Source of the DNA: Paenibacillus agilis
Lineage (GTDB): Bacteria > Bacillota > Bacilli > Paenibacillales > Paenibacillaceae
Reading direction: 5' to 3'
DNA: 64,000 nt
Assembly: GCF_007786455.1 (NCBI RefSeq)
Contig: NZ_VNJK01000001.1
Span: forward strand, 3,186,673 to 3,250,672
Shown: positions 1 through 10,851 of the stretch, in pieces
How positions within the stretch are numbered: position 1 is the first letter of the stretch
How the letters are laid out: every line of letters starts with the position of its first letter
Program-made: the position numbers and the translations under genes
The notes under the pieces: model-generated
What the model saw: the letters and a program-made list of their open reading frames with translations, nothing else
What the model was told of the DNA's origin: nothing
Database searches by the model: none

Positions 1-113
1 ATATGCGCCAAAGCTAGCTCTTCAAGTGCAATGGAAGCTAGCAACAGGTTAACCGAATCACCAATTGTTATGGAAATCGTCGGTGTAATATTAGGGATAT
101 TAGCTTGTGACAT
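1..113 (-). CDS. Collagen-like spore-surface protein, N-terminal part (cut by window edge)
   Basis: The reverse strand opens at an ATG (111-113) preceded by an AGAGGTGA ribosome site and reads [14 protein letters not shown], then a helical stretch containing [12 protein letters not shown] before the window ends. This is the same head domain found on the collagen-like genes at 346, 5720 and 14356. Only 37 codons are visible, so the collagen repeat and C-terminal domain are inferred from the paralogues. It lies directly downstream of, and in the same direction as, the collagen-like gene at 346-1314. The 232 bp between them shows no convincing terminator. Confidence 0.75.
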   Translation of the reverse strand, partial: MSQANIPNITPTISITIGDSVNLLLASIALEELALAH

Positions 114-345
114 TCTCAAATCACCTCTGTAATGGAATGTAAAGGCTTTTCACTCTTACGGACATGGAGTGGCTAATCATTAATTTATTTACCGCTGGAG
201 ACTAACCACATCTTAAATTCATTGCTGTATGCCTGACCGCACAGTCTCATCTCAACTCGCTCTTTCTATGTCTATGCGCACTAATCTATAAAACTGAACC
301 ATCACTAAGTAATATTTTTTCATTCTCAAAACGTTCTACTTGTTA

Positions 346-1314
346 TTAGGCGAGCCTAACGATCGTTAACGATGGACCTGGCACACCGTCTGAGGCAGTG
401 GTCGTATCTGAAGCACGGTCATTATACATTTGCAGAATATTTAACCCTACACCTGTCGTTAAAATGTAACTGCCTGAGAGCTGCTCCTCGACTCCAACAG
501 CTCCACCATTGCCGACGTGACTGCCCACTAGTGGAATACCGTCTAATCGAAGTGCGTAGCCAATTCCTTCAGAAGGCATCTGGAATCCTTCCAAATAACT
601 GATAATCAAATACGTTTGATTCGGAGAGAGTTGAATATTAGGAGAGCCTGCGACATGAGAAATATCTGTTCCGTTTATAGCCAGATTGACTTCAAATACA
701 TAGGGATCACCAGGCGATACTGTCTGCTGAATAAAGCTTACTACTTTCGCATTGCTTGACGTTACCGATAGACCGAAACCGGTGGCACCCGTTACTCCTG
801 TGGCTCCCGTAGCTCCTGTAGCACCCGTCGAACCAGTCCCACTAGCTCCCGTTGGGCCCGTCGCTCCTGTGGCACCTGTACCACTTGGCCCTGCTGGACC
901 CGTCGCTCCTGTGGCACCTGTACCGCCTGGTCCCGCCGGACCTGTTGCTCCTGTGGCTCCTGTACCACCTGGTCCCGCCGGACCTGTTGCTCCTGTTGGA
1001 CCTACTCCTCCTGTACTGCCTGGAATAACGGATACAACAGTATCCAATTTGTTCGACAGCAAAATTTCTTTTTTTATCGCTTCTTGCAGAAGGCTCTTTA
1101 CACTGTCATCAATAAGCAATAAGTCACTAAGAGTTGCTGGCACAGAAAGACCTGGAATGGTCCCAACCGCATATTGTATTTTTTCTGCTTCCGCATTAAT
1201 GATATGGGCTAATCCCAGTTCCTCCAACGCAATCGAGGACAACAACAAGTTGATGGCATCATCACGTGTTAACGTTATAGAAGGTGTAATGTTTGGAATA
1301 TTAGCTTGTGACAT
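346..1314 (-). CDS. BclA-like collagen-like spore-surface protein
   Basis: About 322 residues, starting at [14 protein letters not shown] with GGAGAG upstream; an upstream in-frame ATG lacks a site. Three parts are visible. A helical head of about 100 residues contains [21 protein letters not shown] collagen-like stretch of about 80 residues is built of Gly-X-Thr and Gly-X-Pro triplets. A C-terminal beta-rich domain of about 135 residues contains [11 protein letters not shown] and LSPNQTYLI, matching the C-terminal domain of the gene at 14356 ([20 protein letters not shown]). Proteins with this layout trimerise and decorate the exosporium or spore surface in Bacillus and Paenibacillus; that role is inferred. 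Confidence 0.85.
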   Translation of the reverse strand: MSQANIPNITPSITLTRDDAINLLLSSIALEELGLAHIINAEAEKIQYAVGTIPGLSVPATLSDLLLIDDSVKSLLQEAIKKEILLSNKLDTVVSVIPGSTGGVGPTGATGPAGPGGTGATGATGPAGPGGTGATGATGPAGPSGTGATGATGPTGASGTGSTGATGATGATGVTGATGFGLSVTSSNAKVVSFIQQTVSPGDPYVFEVNLAINGTDISHVAGSPNIQLSPNQTYLIISYLEGFQMPSEGIGYALRLDGIPLVGSHVGNGGAVGVEEQLSGSYILTTGVGLNILQMYNDRASDTTTASDGVPGPSLTIVRLA

Positions 1315-1615
1315 GTCGATCTCTCCTCTAGGATGCATTTTTTGTTAGTAAAGCAGATGTGACAGCCTCCCTCCCTATAGAACTTTGCCGAGCTATGCTA
1401 TCCATCGCTAATCGTATGTCGATTTAAGTAGTACAACCATTTTTCAGGAAGCAGTCATCTAAGTAGAAAAGTACTTTCAGGGTGCAGTTAGAATATATGA
1501 GTCCTTGTGAAGCAATTTGCCTGTACGTAAAAAAACTTTTAATTACGTCGAATCTACAAACAAGGGGTACAAAATACGAGCTTATTTTACCGAGTTAACA
1601 AATGAACAAATAGAA

Positions 1616-1685
1616 ATAAAAAAAATAACGTCTCCACATACGAGTAAGGCTTATACCTTACAGGTTCTAATGTGAAAACGTTATT
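1616..1685 (-). terminator. Rho-independent terminator after the MBL-fold operon
   Basis: AATAACGT (1624-1631) pairs with ACGTTATT (1678-1685), and inner segments CCACAT/ATGTG and TAAGG/CCTTA extend the hairpin. On the minus strand a run of eight T follows. It sits 20 bp past the stop of the gene at 1705. The rest of the 366-bp gap 1339-1704 holds only the leader of the collagen gene; I see no other feature in it. Confidence 0.75.
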
Positions 1686-1704
1686 AATAAACAAAGCCCC
1701 CATA

Positions 1705-2628
1705 CTATAACAACGCTGCCGACGTACGCGCATAGTATTGCAAAATACCATCATTTACGGTGGCACGTACTTTTGAACTGTCGCTTAGTTCCGTCAAATA
1801 AGACCTGACGATGGAATTCGCTAAAGCAAAGTGAGCTGATTTGTTTTGGAGTTGATACTCATTCATGACTTTTTGAACGATACTTTCCAGTGTCATAGGT
1901 TGTTCACGAATAAGACCTAATATAAATTGTGAAGTCTCATCAATAAGCTGCTGATGCTGTTGGACGAGGGATGCAATATCTTTACATTTCCCCCCATGTG
2001 ACACGATATAAGCATATCGCTTGCTTTGAGCGATCTTTCTCAAGCTAGCTCTGGCGCCTTTCACATCCGTATAATACAACAATTTTTGCTTCATCAAAGT
2101 CTTATCACCGAATACTGCATCCCCGCAGTAAAAAACTTGATCGGGAGTTATAATACCAATCATTCCAGGAAAGTGACCTGGCAGCGTAACGATAGAGAAG
2201 GATGCTTGTTCAATGACCAGCTGACGATCACGATAAGGAATGATGTCTGTAATCATATCAACAGATTCGTTGTGCTCATATTCCTTTGTTACACAGGGAA
2301 TATGCCCAGACAGCCAATTTTCCAAAGCCCGCTTCTCCATAAACTGCGCAGTCCATGATGTAGCATACACTTTTATATGTTTATACTTTTGTTTGAAATA
2401 ACTTACCCCGCCTAGCTGCGCCTGATGACCATGAGTAAGGATAATCACTGCTAGTTGGCAGCCATTTTGCTTTAAAGCTTGATCAATCCGCTTCGCGACA
2501 TCTTTGTTCGCGCCACTGTCAATGAGCACAGCAGATTGATTGGATTTATTGATATACACCCCTACCGTTAAATCCTCTTCAAATAAATAGCTGTTACCGT
2601 TAATTAGCTCTAAATTGTTCTCTTTCAT
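1705..2628 (-). CDS. Metallo-beta-lactamase-fold protein with altered metal-binding motif
   Basis: 307 residues; ATG with AAGGGGA upstream. The fold is recognisable from IDSG (36-39), LTHGHQAQLGG (64-74), PGHFPG, a GDAVF segment and VSHGG. In this superfamily the zinc motif is HxHxDH, but here it reads H66-G-H68-Q-A70-Q71, so the Asp and last His are replaced by Ala and Gln. The remaining conserved His and Asp positions are still present. Either metal binding is weakened and the protein is a non-classical hydrolase, or it has become a binding protein. A C-terminal part of about 90 residues resembles the helical extension of glyoxalase-II-like proteins. The gene overlaps the upstream gene by 29 bp, implying translational coupling. 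Confidence 0.75.
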   Translation of the reverse strand: MKENNLELINGNSYLFEEDLTVGVYINKSNQSAVLIDSGANKDVAKRIDQALKQNGCQLAVIILTHGHQAQLGGVSYFKQKYKHIKVYATSWTAQFMEKRALENWLSGHIPCVTKEYEHNESVDMITDIIPYRDRQLVIEQASFSIVTLPGHFPGMIGIITPDQVFYCGDAVFGDKTLMKQKLLYYTDVKGARASLRKIAQSKRYAYIVSHGGKCKDIASLVQQHQQLIDETSQFILGLIREQPMTLESIVQKVMNEYQLQNKSAHFALANSIVRSYLTELSDSSKVRATVNDGILQYYARTSAALL

Positions 2629-3313
2629 GTATTGATTCCCCTTTATTCAAGGTTCCTGTGTCCGCATATTCGCCTTGTTCATATAAAATACTTCCTACAT
2701 TAGCAGTGAGGAACGTAGTTAATTTGGGTAGAGACGGTGTTTGATTCTTTTTCGTATTGATCTGGCTTCTTTGTACAAATGGATTTTCTTTTTTCTTCAC
2801 CTTCATCGTTGGAGATTGTGGTTTCACTACCTCGGGTTCTTCATCTGTATTGCCGAGAACAACCTCTTCTTCCCTAATTACAGGAGACACCACTTCTCGT
2901 TTAACAATCGACTTGGATGATAGCGGACATTCACTTGCTGTATGACGATCCACAATCTTGTCCAAACTTGTTAAAATAAAATCCATATGTACGTCACGTT
3001 CGAATGGATGATATAGGATTTCCTCTTTAACAATTTGAATGTTCGCTACGATTTCTGCTATGATTTTTTCATTTACACCAATTAACTCATTTGATTGTCT
3101 ATCTCTATAACGTATTGTTAGGATTCGTCTATCCCGAAAATGATGCAGATCCATTATCGACTGGACTAAGGTATACACTTTGGCTTCTATAGCAAAGGCT
3201 TCTCTTTCATTCACAGATAAACGTCTATACAAACTTCCACGCACTAAGCGCAAAATTGCACGTTCCATACGGTAGTATGGAGTATCCTGATTTCCAATGT
3301 TAGAGCGCACCAT
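2600..3313 (-). CDS. Uncharacterised protein in spore-surface cluster
   Basis: 237 residues from an ATG placed 8 nt after GAGG; a TTG two codons upstream is too close to that site. No domain recognised. The N-terminal 120 residues look helical and charged (RMERAILRLVRGSLYRR). The middle is acidic and Pro/Val-rich with low complexity, followed by a Lys-rich stretch and a short C-terminal tail. No signal peptide or membrane segment is present. The 29-bp overlap with the MBL-fold gene downstream and the 26-bp spacing to the head-domain gene upstream suggest one operon with the spore-surface genes. Function unknown. Confidence 0.7.
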   Translation of the reverse strand: MVRSNIGNQDTPYYRMERAILRLVRGSLYRRLSVNEREAFAIEAKVYTLVQSIMDLHHFRDRRILTIRYRDRQSNELIGVNEKIIAEIVANIQIVKEEILYHPFERDVHMDFILTSLDKIVDRHTASECPLSSKSIVKREVVSPVIREEEVVLGNTDEEPEVVKPQSPTMKVKKKENPFVQRSQINTKKNQTPSLPKLTTFLTANVGSILYEQGEYADTGTLNKGESIHEREQFRAN

Positions 3314-3339
3314 ATACAACGCCTCATTTATTCATTGAT

Positions 3340-3714
3340 TTAATAGTCAAATACATCTTCATTATAGGATTCACGCTTGCTGAATCTCTTGAACTCCCTA
3401 TCGTCCAAGCGATCTACATCATCATATTCTCGCATACCCGTAACCGTATCCATTTTTTTCAGCAGCAGCCATTCCGCCATAAGCAGCGTATCAAGAAATT
3501 GGACAACGGTTTGATTGAATTGGATAATTTCCGAAGTAGTTGGGCTTGTGGGAAAATCAAGATTTTTCCCAACAAAGGCTGCTGCCTTGTCCGTTTCGAT
3601 GTTAATAAGATTAGACAACGCCTCTTCTTCTAACGCTATCGCCCTTATTAGCTGTGCCGCAGCTTCTTCTTTGGTAATAGGATCTTCATATATCCGATCA
3701 TTCTTCTTTCTCAC
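3340..3714 (-). CDS. Stand-alone relative of the collagen-protein head domain
   Basis: 124 residues; GTG start preceded by AAGGAGG at 6 nt spacing. The segment AAAQLIRAIALEEEALSNLINIETDKAAAF (residues about 19-47) lines up with [25 protein letters not shown] of the collagen-like proteins, including the paired Glu residues. It has no collagen repeat. A charged, Asp/Arg-rich tail (DDVDRLDDREFKRF) ends the protein. It may be a basal-layer or adaptor subunit that packs with the same helical domain on the collagen-like proteins; this is inference from shared sequence and position. Confidence 0.75.
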   Translation of the reverse strand: MRKKNDRIYEDPITKEEAAAQLIRAIALEEEALSNLINIETDKAAAFVGKNLDFPTSPTTSEIIQFNQTVVQFLDTLLMAEWLLLKKMDTVTGMREYDDVDRLDDREFKRFSKRESYNEDVFDY

Positions 3715-3752
3715 AATGAACCTCCTTCCTTAACCACGTCCTTTTTAACACA

Positions 3753-4055
3753 TTATTCTTCAAAAAATTCTTCCCGCTCGTCCAATGCAATAACGTCCTC
3801 CAGTTTAAATTGGAGCAGCATTTGATTTTTAATTACGCTCCTCATCATACGTTCGACACTGTGATTTATTTTTAACGCGTCATCCAAACTGACACATGAA
3901 TCTTTAAGCAACGCTTGTATCTTCTCACCTTCTGCATTGATGATATGTGACAAACCAATTTCTTCAAGGGCGATTGATGTTAACAGCAGGTTGATTACCT
4001 CGTGACGTCTTAAGACGATTTCTGGTTTTATATCTGGAATAGTTGGCATTGACAT
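3753..4055 (-). CDS. Stand-alone head-domain protein, close paralogue of collagen-protein N-termini
   Basis: About 100 residues starting MSMPTIPDIKPEIV. Upstream in-frame ATGs exist, but GGGAG lies 11 nt from this one and the paralogues begin similarly. It carries LLLTSIALEEIGLSHIINAEGEKIQ, nearly identical to the head domains at 5720 and 14356, then VERMMRSVIKNQMLLQFKLEDVI and an acidic tail, and stops where the others begin their Gly-X-Thr repeat. It is therefore a natural head-only version. The downstream relative at 3340 is 38 bp away and probably co-transcribed. Confidence 0.8.
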   Translation of the reverse strand: MSMPTIPDIKPEIVLRRHEVINLLLTSIALEEIGLSHIINAEGEKIQALLKDSCVSLDDALKINHSVERMMRSVIKNQMLLQFKLEDVIALDEREEFFEE

Positions 4056-4216
4056 TACCCATTCATCTCCCTTTTCATTAAGCTGACCCAATTTTTACAA
4101 ACCTCTGTTAAGGAGGCTTGTTATGCTTATCCTATTTCTATGAAGTTTATGCCTTGTTTATGATTACAAGTGACTAGGATTTACTGTAGATATTTTATCC
4201 CCCTAACACATGACAA

Positions 4217-4247
4217 CAGCGTATACCAGAGGGATAGGCATACGCTG
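4217..4247 (-). terminator. Hairpin after the YheC/D gene
   Basis: Perfect 8-bp stem CAGCGTAT (4217-4224) / ATACGCTG (4240-4247), 37 bp past the stop of the gene at 4284. The T tract on the minus strand is weak (TTGTC), so termination efficiency is uncertain. Confidence 0.45.
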
Positions 4248-4283
4248 CTTGTATGAGTCTATGAAGAAGAATTCTTCTTGATG

Positions 4284-5390
4284 CTAGTTATGATTATGAT
4301 TTGTCATGATCCACTTCGCATATTTAATCGGCTTTGTAATCGCTCTATAGTAAACTGCTTCATCCCCTACGTTTTGAAACACTTCACGTGAAGGTTTAGG
4401 GTTCACTTCCAGAAGCCAGTATCGTCCGTTTTTATCTATGGCCCAGTCTAGGGCCAATTCGCATAAAGATCCGTACTTCTCTTCTACATACTTAGCAATT
4501 TGTATACCAGACCGTTCTAACTGATACTCTATTTCGTGAATAGGCTGTCGGTTCTCGATCCATCGTTCAAGCAACGTTCTCATGGGAACAGCCTGCCCAC
4601 CGCCATGCAGATTGGAGGTTACACTTTGACGTGCACCTACCCTGCCAACCATGCCTGTTAATGACCAGAGTCCAACTTCATTTTTTTGGACTAACATTCT
4701 TACATCATGCACACGTCCGTTGGGAAGCTTTACATCGATACCTTGCTGGACAATGAAGCGCTCCTGTTTCACCCATGTATACATATATCTACCTAAGCGT
4801 TCGAATTTTACATATTGGGGTTTAATGATGCGGCGAGATCGATCACGACCTTCAACAAACAAATACGCCGGATGTTTTTGATGATGCTCTATACGAAGAA
4901 TTCCGCGACCACCCGTCCCATTGACTGGTTTCACATAGACCATCCTGGATCTGTTCATCATATGTTTAATATCCCGTGCTCTATTGAATAAAATGGTGGT
5001 TGGTAGAAAGGAGCGGAATTCAGGTTTTTCATGCAGCACGTTGTAAATGATCCATTTATTACGAAGCGGGGAATTTAGATAGGTCAAATGTCTGTACTTC
5101 GTACGAAATTTTCGGACTATACCGTATTTGTTCTTATTAAAACTACGGCAGCGATCAAAAATAAATCGAGGAATATCGATCCATTTCCTAGTCCATTTTT
5201 GAGAGGAAGGCAAATAAATGAGTGCGTTTGCTTTATCTGTACGATAATTAACGTCCGCAGGATTGATTAAACAGACATTCAAGCCTAGCTGCTGACCTGC
5301 TATCGTCATTTTTTCATAAATATGATGTTCCTCCATTTTTCGTTTCCCCTTCTGCAAAAACACAAGCACACCCAACCATGACTGTAACAT
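4284..5390 (-). CDS. YheC/YheD-family endospore coat-associated ATP-grasp protein
   Basis: About 368 residues from the ATG at 5390, which has GAGG 7 nt upstream; an ATG 22 codons earlier has no site. ATP-grasp features are clear: KPVNGTGGRGI (phosphate-binding loop), VHDVRMLVQ, and ALDWAIDKNGRYWLLEVNPKPS near the C-terminus with the metal-binding Glu and Asn. YheC/D proteins of Bacillus sit in the spore coat, and their substrate is unknown. The gene stands alone, pointing away from the collagen-like gene at 5720 across a 330-bp divergent gap. That gap (5391-5719) must hold both promoters, but I cannot assign boxes with confidence. Confidence 0.85.
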   Translation of the reverse strand: MLQSWLGVLVFLQKGKRKMEEHHIYEKMTIAGQQLGLNVCLINPADVNYRTDKANALIYLPSSQKWTRKWIDIPRFIFDRCRSFNKNKYGIVRKFRTKYRHLTYLNSPLRNKWIIYNVLHEKPEFRSFLPTTILFNRARDIKHMMNRSRMVYVKPVNGTGGRGILRIEHHQKHPAYLFVEGRDRSRRIIKPQYVKFERLGRYMYTWVKQERFIVQQGIDVKLPNGRVHDVRMLVQKNEVGLWSLTGMVGRVGARQSVTSNLHGGGQAVPMRTLLERWIENRQPIHEIEYQLERSGIQIAKYVEEKYGSLCELALDWAIDKNGRYWLLEVNPKPSREVFQNVGDEAVYYRAITKPIKYAKWIMTNHNHN

Positions 5391-5662
5391 GCCTCTCCCT
5401 CTTTTCAATACTGCCTGTGCATAGGCTATAAACCATGAGTATGTGTGAGGAAGCATTTCTGTGATTATAGGAATGATGAATGATACATGATGGCTACCCT
5501 CTATCTTTTATTTTAGCTATCAATTTGGGAATATTACCTAATTTTCTTTTCCACCCAAGCACTAGCTATATCCTTGAATATCCTATGATAGCAATCAAAT
5601 GACTATAGACGCATCGGTACATCAAGCAAGTAATTTTAGCAGAATTGTCCCGTATTTATTGA

Positions 5663-7873
<2,211 letters not shown>

Positions 7874-7971
7874 GCTCCTAAGGTTCACCATTTTACAGTA
7901 TCGCTTAGTTGTTTGATCCAGAAAATTATAATGATCAATGCTTGTATACATGAAATAGCAATTATATAGAC

Positions 7972-7996
7972 GGGGGCGCAAGCCCCCTATTTTCTT
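7972..7996 (+). terminator. Rho-independent terminator of the collagen-like gene
   Basis: GGGGGC (7972-7977), loop GCAA, GCCCCC (7982-7987), then TATTTTCTTG. About 100 bp past the stop codon. Confidence 0.85.
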
Positions 7997-8128
7997 GTCG
8001 TACTGTAGGTAACTCTACTAGTCTCTGCTTTTAAAGCACCAAAAGCCATCTACACCACATCTACAAGCTTAATGTGATATAACACGGCTTACATTCAATC
8101 GTATTTCATTTTAACGTAACCATATAAT

Positions 8129-9412
8129 CTATTTTACAACTACATCAAAAGGTCCCGCACCTACCGAAATCGTATGAAGTACGGTATTCGTTACGATATC
8201 AAATACCGTGACTGTGCCATCATAATAATTCGTTACTGCACCTTTCGTACCATCCGAAGAAAACGCAATTCCATTCGGTCCGTTTCCAACTGGAAAAGTT
8301 GTCGTAACGGTATTTGTCGTAATATTGAGCACGAGCACCTCACTCGTATTTAAACTTGAAATATAAGCAAAGCTGCCTGAAGCGGTAATCGCAATCCCTT
8401 GTGGAGATGATCCAATGCCCACTATCGTTTGTACCACTGTATTCGTAGGCGTACTAATAACAGTTATCGTGCTGTCTCCTGAATTAAGAACATACACTCG
8501 TTGTCCATTTGGTGTAATCGCTAATGCAATTGGTGAAAAGCCTACTTGAATCGTTTGGATAACCGTATTTGTAACCGTACTAATGACATGCACCTTATTT
8601 TCAACCGAATTCGTTACATATAACAAAGTTCCACTAGGAGTTATCGCTGCTCCATTAATGCTATTCGCTACTGCAATGGTAGCCGTTACCGTATTTGTTG
8701 CCGTATCAATGACCGAAACACTTCCGCTATCTCGGTTCACTGCATATATGAAGGCTCCGTTAGGTGAAACAGCCAACCGAATCGGAGATATCCCGACGGG
8801 TATCGATTGAACTACCGTATTGTTTGTTGTATCAATGACCGAGACGAGATTTGTAATTAAATTCGTAACATAAACGAAGCTGCCATTTAGAGTATCAATT
8901 AAACCAGCAGGAAATGTAATTCCTGTAATCGTCTGCACACTGGTTCCACTCATTAATCGAACAACAGATACCGTACTGTCTAGATTGTTCGTTACATATG
9001 CAAGTGAGTCCACTTCTACGGCAAAGTCCGTCTCCGCAACCCCTTGTGATCCTAAAAATAACAGCGTATTCTCTGCTCTAAATCGATATGTTCCTGCAGC
9101 AGGAAGGGGTTTCGCTTTGAGCAGTAGATCAAATTGTGCTAATCCCAACAAATCAAGTGTCAATCCAAGTGTTACCCTACCCCCATTATTAGAGATTTGG
9201 CTGCTTAGTAATGTTGTGCCATTCAACGTATCCGTAGTAGTTGCCGTAAAGCCTGCTGGTAGTGTAAATACAACAGCTCCAAGCGCCAAAATTGCATCTG
9301 GACGATAGGAAATGAGAATATCCGTAACCGCTCCTTCTCGATCACTAGTTATAGCAGTAACCGTTATCTGGGCTGCAAACGGGCCGATTTCATCTTGATG
9401 TGCTTCTATCAT
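8129..9412 (-). CDS. YVTN-repeat beta-propeller protein
   Basis: 427 residues; ATG after a near-perfect AGGAGGTGAT site. The N-terminal 130 residues form a beta domain with no signal peptide (MIEAHQDEIGPFAAQITVTA). Residues about 135-427 contain six to seven repeats of about 42 residues with the pattern YVTN...V.VIDT.TNTV..TI.VG..P.G.A..P.G, such as FVYVTNLITNLVSVIDT and FIYAVNRDSGSVSVIDT, forming a seven-bladed propeller. Such proteins bind ligands or sugars on surfaces. The candidate sigma-K-like promoter and the spore-gene neighbours suggest a late sporulation or spore-surface role, which is inference. Confidence 0.8.
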   Translation of the reverse strand: MIEAHQDEIGPFAAQITVTAITSDREGAVTDILISYRPDAILALGAVVFTLPAGFTATTTDTLNGTTLLSSQISNNGGRVTLGLTLDLLGLAQFDLLLKAKPLPAAGTYRFRAENTLLFLGSQGVAETDFAVEVDSLAYVTNNLDSTVSVVRLMSGTSVQTITGITFPAGLIDTLNGSFVYVTNLITNLVSVIDTTNNTVVQSIPVGISPIRLAVSPNGAFIYAVNRDSGSVSVIDTATNTVTATIAVANSINGAAITPSGTLLYVTNSVENKVHVISTVTNTVIQTIQVGFSPIALAITPNGQRVYVLNSGDSTITVISTPTNTVVQTIVGIGSSPQGIAITASGSFAYISSLNTSEVLVLNITTNTVTTTFPVGNGPNGIAFSSDGTKGAVTNYYDGTVTVFDIVTNTVLHTISVGAGPFDVVVK

Positions 9413-9438
9413 ATGCTATCACCTCCTAAAATAACGTA

Positions 9439-9464
9439 AGTGGACCGAGCGCGTTCGGTCCACT
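9439..9464 (-). promoter_or_regulatory. 5'-leader stem-loop immediately before the ribosome site
   Basis: A perfect 10-bp stem (9439-9448 with 9455-9464, core GTGGACCGA/TCGGTCCAC) with a 6-nt loop lies 12 nt upstream of the AGGAGG of the YVTN gene. No T run follows, so it is not a normal terminator. If the promoter called at 9469-9477 is right, this hairpin forms the very 5' end of the mRNA, the position used by known mRNA-stabilising 5' hairpins. Confidence 0.55.
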
Positions 9465-9468
9465 ACTC

Positions 9469-9477
9469 TATTCTATG
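9469..9477 (-). promoter_or_regulatory. Candidate sigma-K-type -10 element for the YVTN gene
   Basis: On the minus strand CATAGAATA matches the sigma-K -10 consensus CATAnnnTA exactly, with an AC dinucleotide 15 nt upstream where a minimal -35 would lie. A start site a few nucleotides downstream would place the transcript 5' end at the stem-loop 9439-9464. Assigned by eye only. Confidence 0.4.
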
Positions 9478-9589
9478 TTTTCCACTTTCAATGTTGATAG
9501 AATAAACATCTGTTTATAGGAAATCACTCAGTTCGCTCAAAAAATAACGAGAGTGGTGTCAATCGCTTCAACATCTGGCTATATAAAAA

Positions 9590-9623
9590 AAGACCGGCTC
9601 TCTTATACTGAGAAACCGATCTT
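9590..9623 (-). terminator. Terminator of the exoA gene
   Basis: On the minus strand AAGATCGG(T)TTCTC pairs with GAGAGCCGGTCTT (9590-9602 with 9610-9623, G-U pairs and one bulge), followed by seven T. It lies 62 bp past the exoA stop. Confidence 0.75.
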
Positions 9624-9684
9624 CTGCCTCTTTACGTATATCATAATTTTTTAACGCCTGATTACACCCTACATATTCAAAAAC

Positions 9685-10473
9685 CTATGCTTGTTTTTCA
9701 GATACAGACAATAGCTTTTCATCATCAATAATTAAATGAACAGGGCAATGATCACTGCCCAGTATTTCAAAATCAATACGTGCGTCTAATAATGAATCAT
9801 GCAATCTTGTAGAAACAAGGAAGTAATCAATACGCCAGCCAATGTTCCGCTCTCTCACCTTCGGCATATAAGACCACCACGAATAAGCATCTGTCTGCTC
9901 TGGATAGAAATAGCGGAATGTATCCGTAAATCCAGCCTGCTGAAGAGTCGTCATCTTCTCCCGCTCTTCCGTAGTAAATCCTGAATTGCCGTGATTCGAC
10001 TTTGCATTCTTTAAGTCAATTTCTTGGTGCGCTACATTCAGATCACCACATACAATGACAGGCTTAATCGCATCCAGCTGCTGCAAATAGCTGCGGAAGC
10101 GATCCTCCCATACCAATCGCTCTTCTAAACGGGACAAATCCCGTTTCGCGTTCGGCGTATATACATTCACCAAATAAAAGGTTTCGAACTCAAGGGTAAG
10201 AATCCGACCTTCCGGCTCTTCATTTTCCTCGATCCCATAGCGTACCGATAATGGCTTATGCTTCGTAAATACCGCAGTACCGGAGTACCCTTTCTTCAAC
10301 GCATAATTCCAATACTGCGAATATTGGTCGCCAAGGTCCAGATCAATCTGTCCCTCCTGCAACTTCGTTTCCTGCAGACAAAAAATATCTGCATCCATTT
10401 CCTGAAAATAATCCATAAACCCTTTATTTACACAAGCCCGCAAGCCGTTTACATTCCATGATATAAGCTTCAT
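9685..10473 (-). CDS. exoA: Exodeoxyribonuclease III / AP endonuclease
   Basis: 262 residues, starting MKLISWNVNGLRA with AAGGAGA 10 nt upstream; in-frame upstream codons lack a site. This is the Xth/ExoA family of the exonuclease-endonuclease-phosphatase fold. Visible motifs are NVNGLRA (7-13), LQETKLQ with the metal Glu, VNVYTPNA, CGDLNVAH, GWRIDYFL and the C-terminal GSDHCPV with catalytic Asp-His. It cleaves DNA at abasic sites and trims 3' ends in base-excision repair. Length is normal for the family. A decayed partial copy lies about 2 kb away at 12098-12258. Confidence 0.95.
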   Translation of the reverse strand: MKLISWNVNGLRACVNKGFMDYFQEMDADIFCLQETKLQEGQIDLDLGDQYSQYWNYALKKGYSGTAVFTKHKPLSVRYGIEENEEPEGRILTLEFETFYLVNVYTPNAKRDLSRLEERLVWEDRFRSYLQQLDAIKPVIVCGDLNVAHQEIDLKNAKSNHGNSGFTTEEREKMTTLQQAGFTDTFRYFYPEQTDAYSWWSYMPKVRERNIGWRIDYFLVSTRLHDSLLDARIDFEILGSDHCPVHLIIDDEKLLSVSEKQA

Positions 10474-10719
10474 TGTCGACTCTATCTCCTTGCTATCCGT
10501 TAGTTCTACATCGAATGGGTATAGTGCTTTGCAGTATAAGTAATCCATCCTATTTTACTTTTTACTACGCAGCTTATAGTGTACCATATTTAGCCCCATA
10601 CATCGGAATAGCTAATGATTTCACATCAAAATTGTTTTTTCATTTTTAGTAATGAGGCTCTTGGCAGCTAGATGTTAAATTGAGGATTTACCGATAACAA
10701 TTAAGGACGCACTATATCA

Positions 10720-10824
10720 TCAACGACCATAGATTCTTCTTAGTTCATTAATATCGTTTTCTGTAGGATCTGTGATTCTAGTCAACCATGAATTGTTCAT
10801 AATAGAGTAGCCAGAGCTATGCGA
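10720..10824 (-). pseudogene. Remnant of a matrixin-type metalloprotease C-terminus
   Basis: The minus strand reads SHSSGYSIMNNSW, then DPTENDINELRRIYGR and a stop. SIM looks like the Met-turn of matrixins, and the P-T-x-x-D-I-N...IYG ending matches the end of the intact matrixin at 54070 (QQDDINGVNNLY). A stop codon precedes the fragment and no HExxH precedes it, so only the 3' end survives. The gap 10474-10851 otherwise shows no gene. Confidence 0.5.
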
Positions 10825-10851
10825 CTATTCAATGTTGTTCTTGTCATTTAG

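Noticed and set aside
1616..1685. attC-like palindrome near the collagen cluster
   Set aside because: It has RYYYAAC-like ends, but a T8 run follows directly and no L-type box matches the 57-61 kb elements; a terminator explains it.
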